A stretch of DNA of 7,825 nucleotides from an uncultured Candidatus Nitrosopelagicus sp. (GTDB taxonomy: Archaea > Thermoproteota > Nitrososphaeria > Nitrososphaerales > Nitrosopumilaceae). The notes under the pieces are model-generated. The model searched no databases, was not told the origin of the DNA, and saw nothing but the letters and a program-made list of their open reading frames with translations. Made by a program: the position numbers and the translations under genes. Of the stretch, positions 5,788-7,825 are shown piece after piece. Each line of letters begins with the position of its first letter. Within the stretch, counting starts at the first letter, position 1. The stretch covers positions 1-7,825 of the forward strand of contig CALBOT010000006.1 in NCBI GenBank assembly GCA_937896695.1. Reading direction: 5' to 3'.

Positions 5788-5795
5788 GTTAAATT
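5788..5795 (+). promoter_or_regulatory. Weak candidate TATA box before the OLD-family gene
   Basis: The AT-rich gttaaatt lies 22-29 bases before the GTG at 5817, in a 42-base gap with no SD. It may give the ATPase gene its own promoter. The gap is also short enough for co-transcription with the 38-residue ORF. Confidence 0.25.
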
Positions 5796-5816
5796 CTAGC
5801 GAACGATAATTTTTCT

Positions 5817-7825
5817 GTGAGGTTAAGGAAGTTTAGAGCTCGTGCCTATCGTTGCATACATGATTCGGGAGAAATTAGAGTGGGAGATCTTGCAGCTTTT
5901 GTTGGCAGAAATGAGAGTGGTAAAACTACAATTTTACAAGCATTAACTCTGCTAAACAAAGATCAGCCAATATCAGAACTCGACTTGTGTGATGAAATGA
6001 CAGAAGACTTGAAGCAAGAGATTAGATTAGCTGAAGGAGAATTTGATTTGAATCATAATGAAGTCAAATTGATCAAAGATACATTTCCATCAATTCCGGA
6101 AATAAGAAAAATTAAGATTTATCGAACTAACAAGAATCCAATTCCACAATATGATTTTGGAACTGTGGAAATTAGTGAAGCTGAAAATAGTGGATTAAAT
6201 TCATGGGAAAACTTTAGAGAAAAATTTCTTTCATTTTTAGATACCATACCAAATCATGTACAAATTAAACTAGATACAGAATTCTTTCAAGGTCAAGCAC
6301 CAGAAACTGAAGAGATGTTTAGAAATGAAATGGCTGAATTTGGAAATAATTTACAAGTATTAGCTGCAGATGAACCACAAGTTATTGAAGAATGGAATAA
6401 AATTTCAGATGAGAATGATGCTAATTTCCAAAGCTTACTTGTAGGCACTACCGAGAAAATGGCGTTAGAGAATTTTATAGACTCTAATTTACATCCACGA
6501 TTTGTATATTTTTCAGATTATAAAAAAATCATTGGAAATGTAAATTTGAATGAGTATAGGAAAGAGAGAACAAGTCCTAGCATAGAATTTTCTGAAGAAG
6601 AATTTGATAAAGCAGATACTGTTGATAATTTATTTTATCTAGCAGAGTTAGATGTTGAAGAATTAGAAGAGGCAAAAGATAGTCCCTCACAATTAATAAA
6701 ATTACTCAACACATGTAGTAAAAGACTCACTGAGAAATTGAATCCAGCATGGAAAGGTGATCCAATTCATGTTGAATTAAGACTTAATCCAAATAATGTG
6801 ATGAGTGTCGTTATATCTGACGTACATAAAGATGGAACAGTTACAAATACAGGATTGTTAAATAGACGAGCTGAAGGATTTAAGTGGACATTTTCATTTA
6901 TTGTTAATTTTGCAGCAGAGACTCAAAGAGCAGAATTGAAAGAAGCAATTTTACTTTTAGATGAACCTGCAAGAAATTTGCATCCTACTCAACAGAGAGG
7001 AATTTCCGATTTATTGAAAAGTTTGGCAGGTTCAAATCAAGTTCTATATGCAACGCATTCACCTTACATGATTTTTGATTATGCACCGGGCAATCTTTTG
7101 GTAGTTGAATTAGACAAAAAGAAGCATTTGAGTAGAATTTACTATGATTATTGGAATGCAGATGATCTGACATTAACACCAATACTTTATGGCTTGTCAA
7201 GAGGATTAGTAGAATCAATTTTAGATAGACAAATAGGATATAATTCCAGACCAATCATTGTTGTAGAAACTATTGCAGATACAATGTATCTTAATGCATT
7301 TGATAAATTTTTAGAAGACCCAAATATCTCAATGAATCCTCTTAACATTGTTGCTGCGTATAATAAAAATTCAGTTTTACCATTATCAATTTTCTATAGA
7401 AACCATGGATACAATACCTTTGTATTACTAGATAATACTGAAGAGTCGAAAGAAATTTCAGCCCAATTAATTGCAAATGACTTTTCAAAAACTCAAACAA
7501 TTTTCTTTGAAGAAAAAGCAAAGGCCCTTCAATCTATTGAAGACTATATGATTATAGAAGATTATCTTTATGCTGTAAACCAAACTTATGCAATTAAATT
7601 AAGAAAAGAAGGGTATGTCAATTTAACAGAACAAGATATTCAATCCAGAAACAAGAGTGGAATTATTGATAGTCTTAACTCAATATGGGAAGAACATAAA
7701 GAAGACGGATGGGAAGAATTCGATAGTGAAGAAGTAGCACGTTACATATGTGAAAAAATTGCAATAGAAGAAGCAGATTTTCTTTCAGACAAAACTAAAG
7801 ATAAGTTCAGATCACTCTACAGATT
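5817..7825 (+). CDS. OLD-family (overcoming lysogenization defect) ATPase with C-terminal TOPRIM domain, 3'-truncated by the window
   Basis: OLD proteins couple an ABC/SMC-like ATPase to a TOPRIM nuclease. They act in DNA repair or phage defence, alone (class 1) or with a UvrD-like helicase (class 2, the Gabija GajA type). The frame is open without a stop from 5793 to the window edge. GTG at 5817 gives the usual beginning MRLRKFRARAYRCIHDSGEI, and 669 codons are visible. Motifs: Walker A GRNESGKTT (30-38); a signature region RRAEGFKW (350-357) followed by FSFIVNF; Walker B LLLDEPARNLHP (379-390); the ATHSP switch histidine (412-416); a TOPRIM-like strand IIVVETIAD with Glu484 and Asp488; VLLDNTEE with Asp539; and SIED (573-576). 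The canonical TOPRIM EG and DxD elements read ET and DNT here, so nuclease activity is uncertain. Codon use matches the flanking genes. The end and any downstream partner are outside the window, so class 1 and class 2 cannot be separated. Confidence 0.88.
   Translation, partial: MRLRKFRARAYRCIHDSGEIRVGDLAAFVGRNESGKTTILQALTLLNKDQPISELDLCDEMTEDLKQEIRLAEGEFDLNHNEVKLIKDTFPSIPEIRKIKIYRTNKNPIPQYDFGTVEISEAENSGLNSWENFREKFLSFLDTIPNHVQIKLDTEFFQGQAPETEEMFRNEMAEFGNNLQVLAADEPQVIEEWNKISDENDANFQSLLVGTTEKMALENFIDSNLHPRFVYFSDYKKIIGNVNLNEYRKERTSPSIEFSEEEFDKADTVDNLFYLAELDVEELEEAKDSPSQLIKLLNTCSKRLTEKLNPAWKGDPIHVELRLNPNNVMSVVISDVHKDGTVTNTGLLNRRAEGFKWTFSFIVNFAAETQRAELKEAILLLDEPARNLHPTQQRGISDLLKSLAGSNQVLYATHSPYMIFDYAPGNLLVVELDKKKHLSRIYYDYWNADDLTLTPILYGLSRGLVESILDRQIGYNSRPIIVVETIADTMYLNAFDKFLEDPNISMNPLNIVAAYNKNSVLPLSIFYRNHGYNTFVLLDNTEESKEISAQLIANDFSKTQTIFFEEKAKALQSIEDYMIIEDYLYAVNQTYAIKLRKEGYVNLTEQDIQSRNKSGIIDSLNSIWEEHKEDGWEEFDSEEVARYICEKIAIEEADFLSDKTKDKFRSLYR

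Noticed and set aside
6985..7254. 89-residue minus-strand frame
   Set aside because: It is antisense to the Walker B to TOPRIM region of the OLD-family gene; composition and lack of start signals indicate a shadow.

Overview
The window reads as a compact, AT-rich archaeal chromosome segment. It most likely comes from a Nitrosopumilus-like member of the Nitrososphaerota (Thaumarchaeota). The evidence is the archaeal/eukaryotic RNA-processing set (Nop5, fibrillarin, Trm1), an RPC34-like RNA polymerase III-type winged-helix protein with a four-cysteine cluster, AGA/TTA-rich codon use, TTG and GTG starts, and TATA-like boxes about 30 bases before starts that lack a Shine-Dalgarno (SD) sequence. 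The lineage is inferred from these features, not from a search.

Layout. Bases 1-1924 (+) hold the 3' part of nop5 and the overlapping fibrillarin gene, the protein core of the C/D-box RNA-guided 2'-O-methylation particle. Bases 1913-2536 (-) encode RNase HII, converging on fibrillarin with a 12-base overlap. Bases 2597-3733 (+) encode Trm1, which dimethylates G26 of tRNA; it diverges from rnhB across a 60-base gap. Bases 3711-5567 (-) look like one operon, transcribed in the order secreted protein, RPC34-like protein, RlmE/FtsJ-type RNA 2'-O-methyltransferase. RlmE converges on trm1 with a 23-base overlap. A 90-base divergent promoter region separates this operon from a 38-residue Cys-pair ORF (5658-5774, +). 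A large OLD-family ATPase/TOPRIM gene (5817 to the window edge, +) follows. It has no stop codon within the window, but its frame is open for 669 codons.

Most of the genes form an RNA modification and processing neighbourhood: two different 2'-O-methylation routes, tRNA dimethylguanosine formation and RNA:DNA hybrid removal. The OLD-family gene marks a change of theme toward DNA repair or defence.

The strangest signal is inside nop5. A stretch of about 100 bases (roughly 130-231) encodes an almost perfect fragment of a bacterial ExeA/MshM-type AAA ATPase, joined in frame on both sides, with bacterial-looking codons (CTG, CGC, ACC) and higher GC than the flank. It does not belong to the Nop5 family and is either a very small intragenic transfer or a chimeric/misassembled sequence. 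No gene-free stretch longer than about 90 bases exists, and I found no tRNA, rRNA, CRISPR array or insertion sequence.
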